A DNA stretch of 64,000 nt, taken from NCBI RefSeq assembly GCF_018873765.1, contig NC_057923.1:55546593-55610592 (forward strand), read 5' to 3'. Shown piece by piece: positions 62,940 through 64,000 of this stretch. The position numbers and the translations under genes were made by a program. Under the pieces are notes generated by a model. That model saw only the letters and a program-made list of their open reading frames with translations. It ran no database searches and had not been told where the DNA came from. Source of the stretch: Telopea speciosissima (lineage: Eukaryota; Streptophyta; Magnoliopsida; Proteales; Proteaceae). Every line of letters begins with the position of its first letter. Positions within the stretch are counted from its first letter, which is position 1.

Positions 62940-63230
62940 GTTGATTTCGAAGGGCCGATAAAGACATGGGTATTTCGATAAAATTCCTATATAAGGTTTC
63001 CCTATAAATATGTAGCGAGGGTTTTTTCTCTGTTTCACAATCTGAGAGAGATGCGAAGACGAGCGGTTATAACCCTATTCTCCATTTATAGCAAAATAGA
63101 TCTCATCTCACCGTAGACATATACAATCTTGTTGAACTACGCAAATATTTGTGTTCATTATATGATTATTGTTTGTAATTTCCATTCTTTATTGCATAAT
63201 GTCCACAAATCTCAATTAAAAGGTTTCAAG
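62940..63230 (+). mobile_element. LTR fragment related to 14,627-14,968
   Basis: Shares GGGTATTTCGATAAAATTCC, GACGAGCGGTTATAACCCTA, ATCTCATCTCACCGTAGACA and TTCATTATATGATTATTG in the same order as the LTR-like copy in the 14.6-15.0 kb region. No second LTR or internal region nearby. A fossil. Confidence 0.5.
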
Positions 63231-63570
63231 AGGAAACAATCATATGCCTCTCTCTCTATATATTTTTCATAAACACACAAAAACAAAAAGAAGGCAACTA
63301 TTCCATGACGCAATTGCCGCCATAATAGGGCTGTATTTTTTTCTTCATTCAACCATTTAAAAATATATTTGTTCTGTTTTGCAGAATGTTTAAATATGTT
63401 TTTTTGTTATGCTCTTTATAAATCAACATCAAATTTCTAGAAACTTTTTTTTGTAAGGAGCTAATGGATATTCTCATTAGTTTACACTAAAATTTAAATT
63501 CTCACCGAGTCATGTCGGCCGCCTGAACTGTTCTAATAATCTAAGAGTGCTATGCTAGCTACAAGTAACA

Positions 63571-63720
63571 GGATCCTCTACTCACACAGGCAGGGGCGCA
63601 ATGACCGCCGTATCCCCACCTGGGCAGGTGCTTGGGCAATGGGTAGGGCGGTCATTGCCCCTGCCTGTGTGAGGAAGCACAACAGGCGGGACGGGCAGCG
63701 GTAGTAGAGGATCTAAATTG
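63571..63720. mobile_element. MULE-like foldback element, copy 4, exact 9-bp TSD
   Basis: Starts GGATCCTCTACTCACACAGG and ends GGTAGTAGAGGATCTAAATT. The arms CACACAGGCAGGGGCGCAAT and CATTGCCCCTGCCTGTGTG pair almost perfectly. Exact target copies CAAGTAACA at 63,562-63,570 and 63,721-63,729. Confidence 0.85.
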
Positions 63721-63734
63721 CAAGTAACAGCAAT

Positions 63735-63885
63735 ACAGATTTTCTACGGTGCCCTTCCCGTAGTAGCCTGTGCGGTCTAGACAGAGCGTCGCACCTTACC
63801 CCTGTTCGGACAAGGAGTTCAGGCAAGGGTAAGGCGGACATTGCACGCGGCGCTCTGTCTGGGCTGCACAGGCATCTCCCTTTAT
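63735..63885. mobile_element. MULE-like foldback element, copy 5, divergent tips
   Basis: The inner arms GCGTCGCACCTTACCCCTG and GGGTAAGGCGGACATTGCACG pair, as do GGTCTAGACAGAGCG and CGCTCTGTCTGGGC. The tips no longer show GGATCCTCTACT. It lies 15 bp from copy 4. Confidence 0.55.
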
Positions 63886-64000
63886 ACTGTACTCTCTTAA
63901 TCTATTTGTAGCAGCCCATTTCAGTTGTTCCTGAGAATTTGTATTGATGCCCCCCCACCTCCCCTGCTCCTCCCTTTCTTAGAATCTGTTTCATTCATCA

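Larger units (their letters stand above)
53010..64000. other. Gene-poor right end, 11 kb without a supported gene
   Basis: AT-rich DNA with homopolymers (C runs at 54,059-54,070 and 55,244-55,261) and (GA)n at 58,887-58,902. The transposon-derived pieces are listed separately. Short frames such as 53,874-54,128 (hydrophobic) and 54,819-55,070 have no recognisable domain, codon pattern or splice context. Confidence 0.45.

Overview
The window is nuclear DNA from a flowering plant. Evidence: spliced genes with GT-AG introns, plant-only protein families (LOB-domain, class III peroxidase, WEB/DUF827, DUF688), Au-type SINEs, plant L1 LINEs, TRIMs and many MITEs. It is AT-rich with long repeat-filled introns, as in a woody, non-grass angiosperm with a medium or large genome. 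I cannot name the species.

Five protein genes can be supported. Left part: a WEB-family gene (minus strand, cut by the left edge), an intronless DUF688-type gene (plus, 9,699-10,346) and the LOB-domain regulator LBD15 (plus, three exons, 24,413-25,434). This WEB / small DUF688-like / LBD15 order resembles the Arabidopsis At2g40480-At2g40475-At2g40470 block as I remember it, so it may be old conserved microsynteny stretched to about 25 kb by repeats. Right part: a ten-exon aspartate aminotransferase of the mitochondrial type (minus, 35,536-46,529) and a four-exon class III peroxidase closest to PRX52 (minus, 50,445-52,916). The five genes do not form a pathway. LBD15 and PRX52-like peroxidases are both linked to secondary wall or lignin biology in Arabidopsis, but here they lie 25 kb apart and this is only a remark.

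The rest is mostly transposon debris. Recurring groups are: (a) Au-like SINEs, six copies all on the plus strand, five with visible target-site duplications (TSDs); (b) L1 LINE pieces at 13.35-15.5 kb, 29.0-30.4 kb and 41.1-42.9 kb, plus an RTE scrap at 36.4 kb; (c) hAT-like non-autonomous elements with tips AGGGGTGTCAA or AGGGATGTAAA and very different internal short repeats, two with exact 8-bp TSDs; (d) near-palindromic foldback elements with GGATCCTCTACT tips and 9-10-bp TSDs, concentrated at 59.7-63.9 kb; (e) a MITE family with GGGAAAAAGAACGC tips and 9-bp TSDs; (f) TRIM-like LTR miniatures, one nested in an older one inside a peroxidase intron; (g) Tourist-like MITEs with 3-bp TAA/TTA TSDs; (h) a 5'-truncated Ty1-copia relic in the last intron of the aminotransferase gene. 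No rRNA or functional tRNA gene, CRISPR array or prokaryote-like operon was seen. The stretch from 53 to 64 kb holds no gene I can support.
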